This document shows, piece after piece, positions 11,561-22,008 of a stretch of DNA of 64,000 bases. The stretch lies in NCBI GenBank assembly GCA_007922225.1, contig ML679946.1:94370759-94434758 (forward strand), in the 5' to 3' direction. Each line of letters opens with the position of its first letter. Position 1 is the first letter of the stretch. The notes below the pieces were generated by a model. The model worked only from the letters and a program-made list of their open reading frames with translations, was not told where the DNA came from and searched no databases. A program made the position numbers and the translations under genes. The stretch is from Emydura subglobosa (Eukaryota; Chordata; Testudines; Chelidae).

Positions 11561-12858
11561 CCCTGGAATGAGGGCAGAGGAACTGGGTACAATGGAACTG
11601 GAGAACTGCTGCCTTTTAACTGGTTTTACGTCAGCATTTATGATTGGATTTATATTATGCCTTGAAATGGACTTGGAGACAGCATCATTCCTTTCCTGGG
11701 CTGGTGAAATGGCTGCTGGTCGAGTTCATAGAGGAAATAACCCCAGAAATAGCAAAGGGAAAAATGAGGCAGGACTCCACTGTCATGCTGTGGTTAACTA
11801 TTAGGGGGGAGCCCTGGAAGTGGCAGACCCTGTTACAATATTGTTTATTATTTTACTTCATGGAGTTTCTGGCTGAAAGGTACTACGCTAATCATGTACT
11901 CTGACTGTATCACACAGAACAAAGAACTTCATCCAGTATTTCCCACAGTGGAGAGAATTATTATTTTCTACTATGTAAATGAATCCTAACTGAGTCCATT
12001 AGCTTGTGGTCAAACCAGACAATATCTTTAAGAAACACATATAATCTCTATTTCTGTGTGGTTTATGGTGTTGATATTTCTTATGTAGGAAACAGGACTG
12101 AAAATACCAAAACCTTTCATGGAGACAGAATAACTATTCTAATAACTAGTAGTAACTTTTCTTTCACTACCAGCTTGGGCCACCAATAAACCACTGACCC
12201 AAGAGTAAAAACTTGTACCATATATTCCATTAGCAATCTTCTGAACCATCAAGGCTATGCAATAACTTTTGGTTTTGTATGACACTTTTTTCATTACAAA
12301 TTAACTTCTTTCTGTCCTCATCTCCTTCCTGTATGAAGGATGGATGGCGTGAATGCCAAAGGAAATGAACTTCATAAACAACAACAATTATTTGTAGAGT
12401 TAAATCAGTCAGTAATATGATCAGTCAGGTAAGTCAGTTAGTAATAGGATAGAAGTTTGTTGCAGGAGTCAGTTATTAACATTTTAAAGCTCCTTTAAAT
12501 TTGTGCTTTTCACTCAAACTAAACAGAATATGTTAACTTCCTACATTTCCTTCATTAAATAATCTGTGCTCTTGTGTCAGCTCTAAAGAAAATCCCTAAT
12601 GAACATGCAGTGGTGGCTTCCTTGATTTGCCAAGATTTCTAGATATTAATTCACTCTGAAGTGACTAGTCTGTCTTGAATATTACCAAACGATCTAAAGC
12701 ACTTGTCAGGATGGTATCAAACCGCACCCAGGCCATTAACTCATTAATTCCCTGCTCTGTCACAGACTCCCTATGTGTGGGGCGGGCTAGTGCAGGGGGA
12801 TTCACACCCCAGCTCGTTGCAAACCAATTGCATAGATAAGTCCCTGGTGACTTAGTGC
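11561..12858. other. AT-rich unique sequence
   Basis: Two overlapping plus-strand frames at 11544-11904 lack domains, and no splice structure supports them. The remainder shows no recognisable repeat or RNA gene. Confidence 0.5.
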
Positions 12859-13770
12859 TAGATTCACAAGGGGGATTGATGTGCCTAGCTGTCCTTTTAA
12901 TCACTTCAGTGCAACATTCAATGCCACTCACATCCACAAACCTGCTGCTCAGCTGCCATCTAAGCCTGGAGGCACCTACGTTCCCTGTGTGCTGAAGTTT
13001 CTGCCGGTAAGGTTTCCATGGTGCTTGAACTTCTGCTGGTGCATGACAAAGCCACCCAAGTCCTGATGCTACTGAGCACCTAGCTCAGGCCCAAGTTCTG
13101 GTAGGATTAACAAACTAAGCATTCCCCAGCCTAGTCCACCTTCAAGGCCTGATCTGGTTGGGGTGCTCATAGCACACTCACCCACACAAAGGACAGCCAG
13201 AGGGAGGAGCCATCCTATCTCTACTCCCTAGCACCCAATAGCCCAAGGGTTAGAACACTCACATACCTGAGATGTGTGAGATCTGCATTCAAATCCCCAC
13301 TCTGTATGATTTGATGCAGAGATTTGAACCCAGGTCTCCCCCTAACAGGTGAGTGCCTTGTACATTAGGAATATTCTGGGGCAGGTGTCTCCTGTCAAAG
13401 CTGTTTCAATGTGTGTTAAATAGTCATTGGCCTGAAGAGAGCATGACTGTGGCCTGCTGGTTGGGGGACTCATCTGTGAGAGGGGAGACCTAGGTTCCAA
13501 TCCCTGCTCCAGATGAATGTTTCATTATTTTATACACCTGTAACAGGAGCACTTGTAACAGGAGAGATGGAGAACGCCCTATCCTCAGATACTCTATAGC
13601 ACACTGGTTAGAATCCTCGCGGGGGGAGGAAATGGGGTTTTAAGTCTCTGCTCCTAATCAGGCAGAGTAGGGATTTGAACATGGGTGTTCTTCCAACCCG
13701 GGTGAGTACTATAACCACTAGGTATCTGTCTAAAATTTTAGGCACCGAAAGAACTTTAGGCACCTAAGTC
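12859..13770. mobile_element. Copy A of a ~1-kb TIR repeat with B-box-like modules
   Basis: Diverged relative of the element at 22.0-23.0 kb. The left end (attcacaaggggg at 12862-12874) matches that copy's terminal repeat, and the two align through acctagctcaggcccaagttctggtaggat-type sequence at 13078-13108. Inside are tRNA-like B-box segments: ttcaaatcccc (13291-13301), gatttgaacccagg in antisense (13320-13333), gttccaatccctgctcc (13494-13510), and gatttgaacatggg in antisense (13673-13686). The right terminal repeat is missing, so the copy is 3'-truncated. Confidence 0.65.
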
Positions 13771-14890
13771 CCATTGACTTGCTATGAGAATAAAATTCCT
13801 AAATTCCTTAGACACTGTTAAAAATAAAACCTAGGTTTTTAAGTCTTATGCACGTATGAAAATTTTAGTGCCTGGCATTATGGGAGTGAAGATTCAGCTC
13901 AAATACCAAAAGGAAAAATATTCAAATAAATATAATGGGTAGATCTAAAACTCAGGCATAATTGCTAAATTGGGTCAACTCTTACAAAATACTTGGCTAA
14001 ATTATGCACATTTTTCATGTGAAATCAGGCCCATTTTCTGATACAAATAGCTCAGGTTTATTTTAACAAAACCAATGTGAGTTTTCAGTGCAACAATAGC
14101 CGTTTTGCTGAAAGCAAGAAAAAAGCAAAACTGAGCGGAAGGGATATTGAAAATCCACAAACTTTTCAGGGCTCTAATTACTGCACTTCTGTGCAAAAAC
14201 TACCAGGTTTGAGAACCAGATATTTCCAAAGACTCTGTGACAGCTGGTATAAATGTCCAGGCTTCATAAACACAACCTGACAACTGTCTTCTTTAGCTGC
14301 CTGTTAACTTAGGGATTCAAATAGCCCTTCTGATGATACCGTTCCTTCTGTGCCACAGATCATTAGCTAGGCAGCCAAAACATGAGCAGTGTGTGCCAGC
14401 TCATTTCATTAAAAAGGCTAATAGTTCAGCGGGCCAATGAAGGAGGAGAAAATAAAACATCTGGCTATCAATTTGGACAGAAAAGAACAATATGGAGGCA
14501 AAAGGGTTACTAGATGGACTTGGCTACAGGTAGACAGTTAATGAGATTCCATCAAAGCCCGTCCTATCCTGGGGGATAGTTAGAGCCTGATTCATCTCTT
14601 GTGGATGCTGGTGTGAATCTGGAGTAATTTGATTATGTAGGTGCTGAAACTTTGGTGGTGTAATAAGATCATCAAAGATGGGCATAGAGTGAACATCCAG
14701 CCAGCTAGAGATCCAGCCAGCACCTAGCTAGAGATTGGGCTGGCTGGTGCTTGATCTGCAAGAAGGCTACATCCCTATCCTGATGATAATGAATTTGACC
14801 AAAGAAAAGTCCACTGATGTCAGAGTTTACATCTGACTTACATCAGTGTAAAGTGGAAGGAGAATCAGGGCCTGAGCATTTTTAAAAGCA
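13771..14890. other. Unique sequence before the gypsy element
   Basis: No gene recognised. Near 14690-14760 is a short local duplication around gccagctagagatccagccagc. Antisense-paired short frames at 14002-14280 have no domain. Confidence 0.5.
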
Positions 14891-14893
14891 GGG

Positions 14894-15066
14894 TGTGGTG
14901 GTACTGTGGCTGAAAGAGAATGAATAGAATCTCCAGGATGTGGGAGGAGGCTGTTAGACTGACCTGAGTTGAGATGCTCTGTAAACAATCTAATAAAGAC
15001 TGTTGTTAAAGTTACTAACAATGAATTATTATTAAGAGTACTGAATTACGTGAATACAAAATAACA
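14894..15066 (+). repeat. 5' LTR of the gypsy element
   Basis: Begins TGTGGTGGTACTG and ends AAAATAACA. It aligns with the 3' LTR over the first 29 bases without a gap, through gacctgagttgagatgctctg (14961-14981), the polyadenylation signal AATAAAG (14992-14998) and caatgaattatt (15019-15030). It is shorter than the 3' LTR (173 versus 205 bp) because of internal indels. A primer-binding-site candidate, TGGTAACAGGAG, follows at 15069-15080. Confidence 0.75.
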
Positions 15067-15769
15067 TATGGTAACAGGAGTGAAGAAAGTGACAAAATGT
15101 TCTGGAAGAAGTTTAAAAAAATGAGGTAAATGTTACCCAGAAGTGAAAAACAAGTTGGAATGAATTAAGATTGATCAATTAGGAGTTCCCACATTTCTAT
15201 TAACATTGAGAAATGCTGCAGAAAATTAGAAATGGTATAAAAAAGAATTTGATTACTGAGAGTATTGGGACCTATTCATAAGGAAGATGAACAAAAAGTT
15301 CACCATCTTTTTTAACATCTCAGGTACTGAAGCAATTGTATTATATAATTCATTTGAGTTAAATGTTAGAGAATGAGCTGACTATGAGTTTGTCATAAAA
15401 AAATTTGAAGAATACTGTCCATTGAAAAGAAATGAAACATTTCAAGTTTCACTCAAGAAATCAAATGGAGGAAGAGACACTTGAATCATTTTTAGCAGAT
15501 CTAAATTTCCAGAATCTGAGTCAATGATAAGAGATCAAACTGTGAGGAGTATAAAAGATATTAATATGGAAAACAAGAAAAAAAAAAAGATGGTTTGAAG
15601 AGTCCAATCTAAATGTGGAAAAAAAGCAGTGAGAATTTGTCAAACTGATTAACTCAATCAACACTGAGGACACATTTTAAAAAGAAAATAAATGCATATG
15701 AATATAAAATAAATAAAAACAAAACAAGTCTATAGAGGAAAAAGGAGTGAAAGAATTAAAGTTAAAACA

Positions 15770-15890
15770 TATGAAAGAATGTTCTAGATGTGGAAGGAGA
15801 TATCAACCTAGATAACATCCCCATATGGTCCAACCTTTCATAACAGAAAGAAACAGAATCATTTCACAAAGATTTGTAAACAGAGAAGTC
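15770..15890 (+). pseudogene. Gag zinc-knuckle remnant (gypsy)
   Basis: The translation shows ECSRCGRR at 15777-15800. About 80 bases later, in a shifted frame, it shows NHFTKIC. Together they fit the C-x2-C...H-x4-C zinc knuckles that bind nucleic acid in retrotransposon Gag. Upstream (15410-15560) an ESFLADLNFQNL stretch also resembles Gag. In-frame stops and at least one frameshift break the gene. Confidence 0.65.
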
Positions 15891-16029
15891 TGGAAAAAAA
15901 TTAGAAATATACATTTAATTAAAAAAATCTCAGAGAAGATATCAAATAAGGAATACATTACATTACAGATTAATAAAATTTGTTTCCGGGTATTTTGAAA
16001 CAGAGTTACTCTGAACTACAAGGAGACTT

Positions 16030-16135
16030 GGACAGCTACACTCTACTAATGAAAGATTTATTTCATATATAATAGATACAGGTTCACAAGCTTATGTAAT
16101 TTCAGAAGAAATTATAAAGTGTCTAAAAGTAAAAC
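16030..16135 (+). pseudogene. Aspartic protease remnant (gypsy pol)
   Basis: The active-site signature reads IIDTGSQAYVIS, with DTGS at 16075-16086. This corresponds to the D-T/S-G motif that would process Gag-Pol. The frame ends in a stop soon after (about 16139), and no second open part of the fold can be followed. Confidence 0.75.
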
Positions 16136-16509
16136 TGTAATGAGAGAAGAAAGACATTAATTTACATTCCTATAGTGGCGAAAAAATTCTTATTGCGATT
16201 GTCTGTGAATTACAGGTCATCGTTAAAGATAATTTTGAAAACCTAGGAGTTGTAGTAGTTAAGGGACAAGGTATTTCTAATTTAGATTTAGAAACAGGTT
16301 TAGCACCAAATCTAATTGGTAGAATTCAGACTATTTAGGATTCTGAAACACTGGAATTTGAACATCAATTTACAGATTTATTCACTAGTGTTGGTAAATT
16401 GGATACAATGTGTAAAATAGAGTAAAATGAAACAAAGAAACCAGTTATTCAGGCAACTAGAAAAATACCCTTAGCTTTAAGAAGTAGGGTACAAAAAGAA
16501 TTGTAAAGG

Positions 16510-17165
16510 TTAGTTAATATAGATGCAATTAAAAGAGTGGATGAGCTGACTGAGTGGGTGAATTCATTAGTAATATCAGAAAAGAAAGATGGATCCTTAC
16601 ATTTATGTTTACATACAAAAGACTTAAATAAGTGTGTTAAAGGGAATATTTTAAAATACCAGTGAAGAAATATTTGGACAAATGTCAGGAGCAAAATACT
16701 TTTCTGCTTTAGGTGCTTGGTGTGGATTTTAGCAAATACCATTGGAGCAAGAAAGTGAATTGCTATGTACATTTAACACACCTTTTGGACATCACTGTTT
16801 TCAAAAGACTACCTTCTGGATTATGTTCAGCTCCAGTGGTATTTCTTAGAGCAATATAAAAGATTTTTGAAAATATAGTTGACATACAAGTGTACATAAA
16901 TGATATAATAATATGGGAACGAGCTTTAGAAGAGTATGATATAAAATTAACTAAAGCATTATCTACAACAAAAGAAGCAGGTTTGAAACTTAAGAGAAAT
17001 AAATGTAATTTTAGATTACAAGATTTAATGTTTCTAAGAGAAAAACTGACCAGTCAGGGATCACAGATTGATCTACAACAAATACAAGCCATTGATAATA
17101 TTGCTTACCCAAAAGATAAGGAGTCATTACATGATTTTTGGGGTATATTTCATTTTGTAGATACC
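16510..17165 (+). pseudogene. Reverse transcriptase remnant (gypsy pol)
   Basis: Readable blocks: VISEKKDGSLHLCLHTKDLN (16570-16629, equivalent to the usual V-K-K-DGS-R-C-DY-LN block), LPSGLCSAP (about 16810-16836), and the catalytic segment YINDIIIWE (16893-16919). In active elements the last is Y-x-DD, so the first catalytic aspartate is replaced by asparagine. An open stretch of 92 residues follows, with the typical GLKLKRNKCNF and LREKLTSQG blocks. Stops and frameshifts lie upstream. Confidence 0.88.
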
Positions 17166-17220
17166 TAATCTAGAACAAAAAAAAAAAAAATTCAAGGGCT
17201 TTACTTTGCAAAAATAATCA

Positions 17221-17532
17221 ATGGAAATGGGATGTCAGCAACAAAAATGTAAACAGCTTAAGAAACTAATAAAAACAGCACCCATATTAGAAGTATTTGA
17301 TAGTAAGAGGCTTACAAAATTGCTTTCAGATGCATTCAGACAGGGTTTAGGAGCAGTTCTATTACAAAAGTATGGTGTTCTGTGGAAACTAGTTGCTTTT
17401 GTATCTACATCTATGTCAAAAACAGAATGTCAGTATGCTCAAATAGAAAACAAGGCTTTGGCATTGGTTTTTGCATGCAAAATATTTCACATATTTATAT
17501 ATTGTAGATCTGTACTGGTAGAAACATCATAA
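17221..17532 (+). pseudogene. RNase H remnant (gypsy pol)
   Basis: A 103-residue open stretch with LLSDAFRQGLGAVLLQ (normally SDASxxGLGAVLLQ), then the Q-YAQIENKALALVFACKIFH block containing the expected glutamate, and RSVLVETS, which in intact elements is followed by D-HKPL. The terminal aspartate codon is replaced and a stop follows. An A-run at 17177-17190 marks a frameshift region between RT and RNase H. Confidence 0.88.
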
Positions 17533-17859
17533 ACCACTAATTAATATTTCAAAAAGGAACATAGCTCCTCAGTTACAAAGATGATTTTTTCAATTGTATT
17601 TATATGATTTAAAATTAGAATATCAGCCAGGCAAATTATTAATTGTTGATGATACGTTGGTTACAGCATAAGCTTTAGAAAGGGTAATTGAAGAAGAAGA
17701 TGAAGTGGTACAGGTAGATGCACTTAAAAATATTTCCTCAATCAGAATGAGTATGGGGAAGAAATTATACAAGCAATAAGACAGTATGAGAATTTACAAG
17801 GGATTATTACAGCAATTGAAAAAAGAATATAATACAAAAAGATATCAAAATCATAGAAT

Positions 17860-18557
17860 CAGTTTATTCTATACTTATCAGTAATTGAAGGAATTCTGTT
17901 TAAAGGTAAGAGAGTAGTAATTCCTTTAGGGTTAATAGCAGAGATGTTGAAACAGTACAAGATTGACATTTGGGCATAGAAAAATGTAAAGACAGAGCGA
18001 AGAGACGTTCTGTACTGGCCATAAATGAACCAAAACATAGAGGATGATATAAAAGAATGTGACATATATCAAAAATATAGAAATGCTCAGTATAAAAACT
18101 TATGACATTTATTCAAGAAAACTTAAGACCTTGGTCTAAAGTAAGTTTATCTCTTTGAATAAAGAGCATGCATATGCTATAGTTCTTGACATTTTGTTGT
18201 ATTTTCCTGAAATATCTATACTGGAAAACACATGCCAAATAAGTCATCAATAAAATAATTAAATCAAATTTTGCAAGGCATGGCATTCCCCATACAGTAG
18301 AGACTTATAATGGACTTCATTTTTACAGTCAAGAGTTTAAAAGTTTTGCCATAGCATATGATTTCAAACATATTACAGCAAGTCCAGGTTACCCACAATC
18401 TAATGGGCTAGTTGAAAATGGTGTTAAAATAGTAAAAAGATTACTAACGAAAGTTGAAGAAAGCAATACTGATTTATATTTGACATTATTGAATTATAGA
18501 ACATTGGCATTACAAAAGGTTCATCACCTGCACCGTTGGTATTTTACAGAAAACTCA
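17860..18557 (+). pseudogene. Integrase remnant, 5' part (gypsy pol)
   Basis: Fragments of the zinc-binding and catalytic core are seen in several frames. The best is 18330-18540, with ITASPGYPQSNGLVENGVK and then LLNYRTLALQK. The catalytic glutamate (ENG) survives. The second catalytic aspartate position reads TYNG instead of SDNG (about 18307-18318). The reading is cut at 18557 by the Harbinger insertion and resumes at 20273. Confidence 0.82.
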
Positions 18558-18877
18558 GGCTATGTTCACACTGCAGCGTTAATTCGAATTAGCTTAATTT
18601 GACTTTCAGCAGCACATTTAAAGAAATAGCAGCAGACTGTTCACTCTACGCTGTTTGAGTTGGTCTCTTGCATTCACACTGGCCAGCCTTAATTCGAATT
18701 AGAAAGCAGTGCACTCTGGGTAGCTATCCCACAGTGCAACTAACTACGGAGGCTGTGTCATCATCCCAGGATGCATCACTGTTTCCCCCACCCTTTCCCC
18801 CTCCCAAACAAACAGGAAAAGGATTTTTGCGCCATTTTTTTTTTTTTGCTCCCCGCAATCGCCGTTTCTTTAGCGAC

Positions 18878-18970
18878 ATGGACCCAGCTCTACTCTGCAC
18901 TATAATTGTGGTTGTGACAAATACATTGCAGCTTATCATGGAGTACTTGAGAAAGAGAGCAAGAAGGTGA
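18878..18970 (+). pseudogene. Harbinger transposase N-terminal remnant
   Basis: Starts MDPALLCTIIVVVTNTLQLI and ends YLRKRARR followed by a stop: a hydrophobic segment and then a basic run. I recognise this as the N-terminal style of reptilian HARBI1-like transposases, where the catalytic DDE domain would follow. That domain is absent. A polyadenylation-like AATAAAG at 19049-19055 lies shortly downstream, consistent with a deletion that removed the middle of the gene but kept its 3' end. Confidence 0.6.
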
Positions 18971-19715
18971 AGCAGCCAAGGCTGCCCTACTTCAAGACAT
19001 CCAGCAGAACAATTCCCGATTTCTTTCCAGACTCAATTGATTTTCTTTAATAAAGAAATGTTTTGGAAAGATGCAAAAATTTATTTTTGAACAATCATGT
19101 CTTGAGTGAAGGGGGGAGGGTGGAAGGGTTCCTTCGCTGTCTCCAGGGGTAGGGTGTTTAGTTTCTTCCTTTTCCTAATCATGAGACAGTCTGTGCGCAG
19201 CACTGATTAATGGTCGGGCCACTGGCAAGGTGTCTTCAGAATGAAAGAAAAATAACAAGATAGCCACAGCCAAATTAGTGAAGAACAGTATACGTATGTA
19301 ACATTTTGAAATACTCATGCAATTTCAACAATGATGGCTTGATACAATGTTGCCTCTAGTTTGTGTATTGAAGAGGAAGAACATACATATGTTTCAGTTT
19401 CCATAATTATGCTTTTGTGCAATGTAGCAAGTGACTTTCTAATGCAGACCACATGGAGGGCTGGGGGGTAACTGGCTTGCATCAGAAACCCACAGAGACA
19501 GGATTGGGGTTTGCAGGGGGTGGAATTTCTCTGCCTGCAGTTCAAACAAAAACGGAGAGCTATTGGGAACTGATTAGGGCGGGGGGGAGGGGGTGTTGAT
19601 TTCCCAGCTTGCATTCCAAACCCACATAAATAGGAAAAACGGGGGTTGAGGGGGAGATGGATTTGTCTGCTTGCATTCAACACAGACAGGAATTGAAGAA
19701 AGAAAACTCACCAGA

Positions 19716-19879
19716 CGTCCCTTCTCCAGCATGCCCTGGGATATCTTCCCATAAATGTCTAGGTTCCTTTTGCTGGCTCTGACCTGAGCCAGAACAGACT
19801 CCTCGCCCCACAGCCAGATGAGGTCTAAGACCTCTGGTTGACTCCATGCTGGAGCACGTTTGGGCTTTGCAGCAGCCAT
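19716..19879 (-). pseudogene. Harbinger Myb/SANT-like DNA-binding protein, first exon
   Basis: From the methionine at 19879 the minus strand reads MAAAKPKRAPAWSQPEVLDL, then WGEESV, then LDIYGKISQGMLEKG. This is the first part of the Myb/SANT-like (trihelix-type) domain with its conserved tryptophans. In Harbinger systems this protein carries the transposase to the transposon ends and into the nucleus. After LEKGRL comes GTGAGT at 19710-19715, a consensus splice donor, so the open part looks like a first coding exon. The next exon (normally YNRDxxQCRxK) is not seen. An upstream in-frame ATG at 19990 exists, but the MAAAKPKRAP start fits the family better. Confidence 0.75.
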
Positions 19880-20080
19880 GCTGAGAACAGTGGCAAAGCT
19901 CTCTCCAGGCTGGCAGTACAGGAAATGGAGATTCAAATCCTCCCGGGGCTTGAGGGGAGGGCAGGGGACTTTACCTGCCATTGTGACCACAGAGCAGCAC
20001 AGCGCGATTGGCTAGAGTGGTGAAAATGGGACATAATGGCATACATTCCGGAGGGCAATTAAGTCGAATTAAGCTTAATT

Positions 20081-20213
20081 ATGTTCACACTGACACTAAT
20101 TCGAATTAACAAATTCTAATTAGGTGCTACGCCACTTGCAGACGTGGTCTTACTAATTCGATTTTACAGGCACCTTAATTCGAATTAACAGTGGTGTCAG
20201 TGTGAACGCGGGA
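20081..20213. repeat. Fold-back segment in the Harbinger right end
   Basis: gttcacactgac at 20083-20094 is the exact reverse complement of gtcagtgtgaac at 20195-20206. Both arms continue into an AATTCGAATT palindrome. The left arm also repeats the element's own left terminus (atgttcacactg). The right end therefore carries an internal, smaller terminus-like inverted repeat. Confidence 0.7.
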
Positions 20214-20272
20214 GTAATTAATTCGAATTAAGGGATTTTAAATCGACCTAAGTCCCCAGTATGAACCAGGCC

Positions 20273-20458
20273 GAAACAGATTACCTGTGCTTGTTCAAGA
20301 GGGATAAGGACAGGAACAAGTATAAACATCAGTCAAGTTTGTGTCAAAAGAATTACTATGACAGAGGATTGCATAAACTACCTTCTTTAAAACTGAATAA
20401 TAGAGTACATATATATTATGGTAGAAACTGGCTTCAGCAAGCCACCTCAGTCTTATGA
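20273..20458 (+). pseudogene. Integrase C-terminal remnant (gypsy pol), after the insertion
   Basis: Continues the gypsy reading after the Harbinger insertion: a lysine/tyrosine-rich stretch, then KNYYDRGLHKLPSLK and NNRVHIYYG. These match the usual K-YYDR-..-LP-L-GD-V block that follows the integrase core. It stops at 20456-20458. Another degraded stretch to about 20540 still reads MTTNGKIGS and LENRTQLREEM in a nearby frame. Confidence 0.8.
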
Positions 20459-20747
20459 TGGCATGACTACTAATGGAAAAATTGGAAGCATTTGCAATTG
20501 TTCTCTGGAAAACAGGACTCAGCTGAGAGAAGAAATGATATAGTCCAGCAACAAGAGCAGCAACAAAATGAAAACAACATCAGTCCTCTAAGTAATAAGA
20601 ACAACTTCAATAATACAACAATTATAGAAATCCATTGCATCAAAGGAGACCTGCTAAAAGACTTATAGAAAGCTGTTAAGATAATTCTGATATATATCTA
20701 CATACAAATACATTTGTGCTAACAAAAATTAATTAAAAGAAAGGAAA

Positions 20748-20952
20748 TGCAGTGTTCCTGTTGCTTCAAGAGAATGGATAGACATTTCTGAGGGTGGGAG
20801 CTGACAGCGGGAGGAAGCTATTGGTTTTAGGTTAAACTGACAGATTGACCTGAGTTAAGATGCTCTGCATCTATGTTCACTATCTAATAAAAACTGTTGA
20901 GTTACTAGCAATGAATTATTAAGACTGGTTTACCTGAATGTAAAACAAGACA
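20748..20952 (+). repeat. 3' LTR of the gypsy element
   Basis: Begins TGCAGTGTTCCTG directly after a polypurine tract (aaaagaaaggaaa, 20735-20747), the expected plus-strand priming site. It ends AAAACAAGACA. It shares with the 5' LTR the gacctgagttaagatgctctgc block (20847-20868), an AATAAAA signal (20885-20891) and caatgaattatt (20910-20921). At 205 bp it is longer than the 5' LTR because of an internal segment at about 20795-20845. Confidence 0.75.
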
Positions 20953-22008
20953 GAAGCAATTTAGGAAAGTGACAGACACCATCTTGGCTGATTTTGGGAT
21001 ATAAACTGTGACTCTCCAGAAGTGAAAGCATAAGCTTCTGCCTCTTAAACTAGGGAATCGGGCTCTCAAGCTGGGAGCTTTGACGGAACCCTGTCCTCTG
21101 TAGGTGAGCTACAAAGGGGGACACAACCAGGGCCCAAGCATAATTTTTTCAGGCCCAGTACAAACTTAAAACATGGGCCCACTCCCATAATGGGAGTAAT
21201 GGGGTTTGCAGCCTGGCTGGGCCCCCAGGGCCTCCGGGCCCTGGTAAAGTGTACCCTTTTGCCCCTCATGTGGGGAACCTGGACACAATCCCCACTGAGC
21301 AGTGGCTTACAGAAAGCTCTGGTGCCCCTTATAATAGGGACTGAGAAAAGGGACTGAGAGAATAATGGAAAAGTTTCTATTCCTGAAAGGCATTGATGAA
21401 TCACAAGAGCAGACTCGAATCTCGCTTCCAATAGCATAAGTCTGGAGAAACTCCATCGACTTCAGCAGCGTTAGCATGGACTTGTGCCGGGGGGGTAAAT
21501 CAGTGCAACATTTGACTCTCAGGTGTTGAGAATGCTGTTGTAACAACCCCTCCTGGGTGACAGGGTGCATCTTGACTCAGGTTAATGTCATCCACTGCCA
21601 TGCCGCCACTTGAAGGCCCCAGTCACAAAAAGAGGGAGATGCTGCCGATCTCGCTCAGATGGAGTAGTCCTTTCCTCACTGGGCTTGAGTGAACTGACAC
21701 GGGTACGGGCACCAGAGCTGGGCCCTAGGAAAACACCGGTTGGATCTCACTATGATTGTTCCGCCCGAACCTGTACGCGCAGTTGAGCTGTGATGTGATG
21801 TGCAGCAACATTGCATTCAGCTGGGAGCTGAATACTTGGAGGGGTGAATTTCTTGGAAGCAAGTGAAAAGAGAGTCACGGAGAAGGTCACTGTAAGAAAA
21901 GGGCTTTAGATGATGGCCTGCAGCGTCGCATGCCTTCATTTACACAGCTGTTCCTGATGTGCCCTTTTAGAGGCGTGTCGGGGGGAATTAGTTGCACACG
22001 CTCTGTTG
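20953..22008. other. Unique sequence, no gene recognised
   Basis: Minus-strand frames at 21066-21570 overlap each other and carry no domain. A GC-richer block at 21120-21260 has no terminal repeats that I can see. Confidence 0.5.

Larger units (their letters stand above)
18581..20229. promoter_or_regulatory. Subterminal palindrome array AATTCGAATT
   Basis: The perfect 10-bp palindrome occurs at 18581-18590, 18691-18700, 20098-20107, 20177-20186 and 20220-20229. Near-perfect copies lie at 20061-20070 and 20155-20164. All sit within about 215 bp of the two Harbinger ends, and none was noticed in the middle of the element. This distribution suggests binding sites for the element's Myb-like protein or transposase. 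Confidence 0.6.
18558..20272. mobile_element. Harbinger (PIF/Harbinger) DNA transposon inside gypsy integrase
   Basis: The gypsy integrase reading stops at 18557 and resumes at 20273, which defines the insertion. The left end ggctatgttcacactg and the reverse complement of the right end, ggcctggttcatactg, match at 14 of the first 20 bases. Inside are a plus-strand transposase N-terminus (18878-18970) and a minus-strand Myb-like exon (19716-19879), the two-gene convergent layout of Harbinger. Most of both genes is deleted. A 3-bp target duplication is not preserved (tca on the left, gaa on the right). Confidence 0.85.
14894..20952 (+). mobile_element. Ty3/gypsy LTR retrotransposon, decayed, interrupted by Harbinger
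   Basis: A plus-strand element with recognisable 5' and 3' LTRs. Between them, in Ty3/gypsy order, are remnants of Gag zinc knuckles, aspartic protease, reverse transcriptase, RNase H and integrase. Without the 1.7-kb Harbinger insertion (18558-20272) it would be about 4.3 kb. The interior is unusually A-rich compared with its surroundings. Many stops and frameshifts exist, so it is inactive. The 5-mer AAGCA flanks it (14886-14890 and 20954-20958), set 1-3 bases away from the inferred LTR ends. This may be a worn target duplication but is not proof. Confidence 0.92.

Noticed and set aside
13285..13690. tRNA-like boxes that might mark tRNA genes
   Set aside because: Only B-box-like words are present. 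No complete cloverleaf with A box, anticodon arm and acceptor pairing could be built, and the words alternate in strand inside a repeat.
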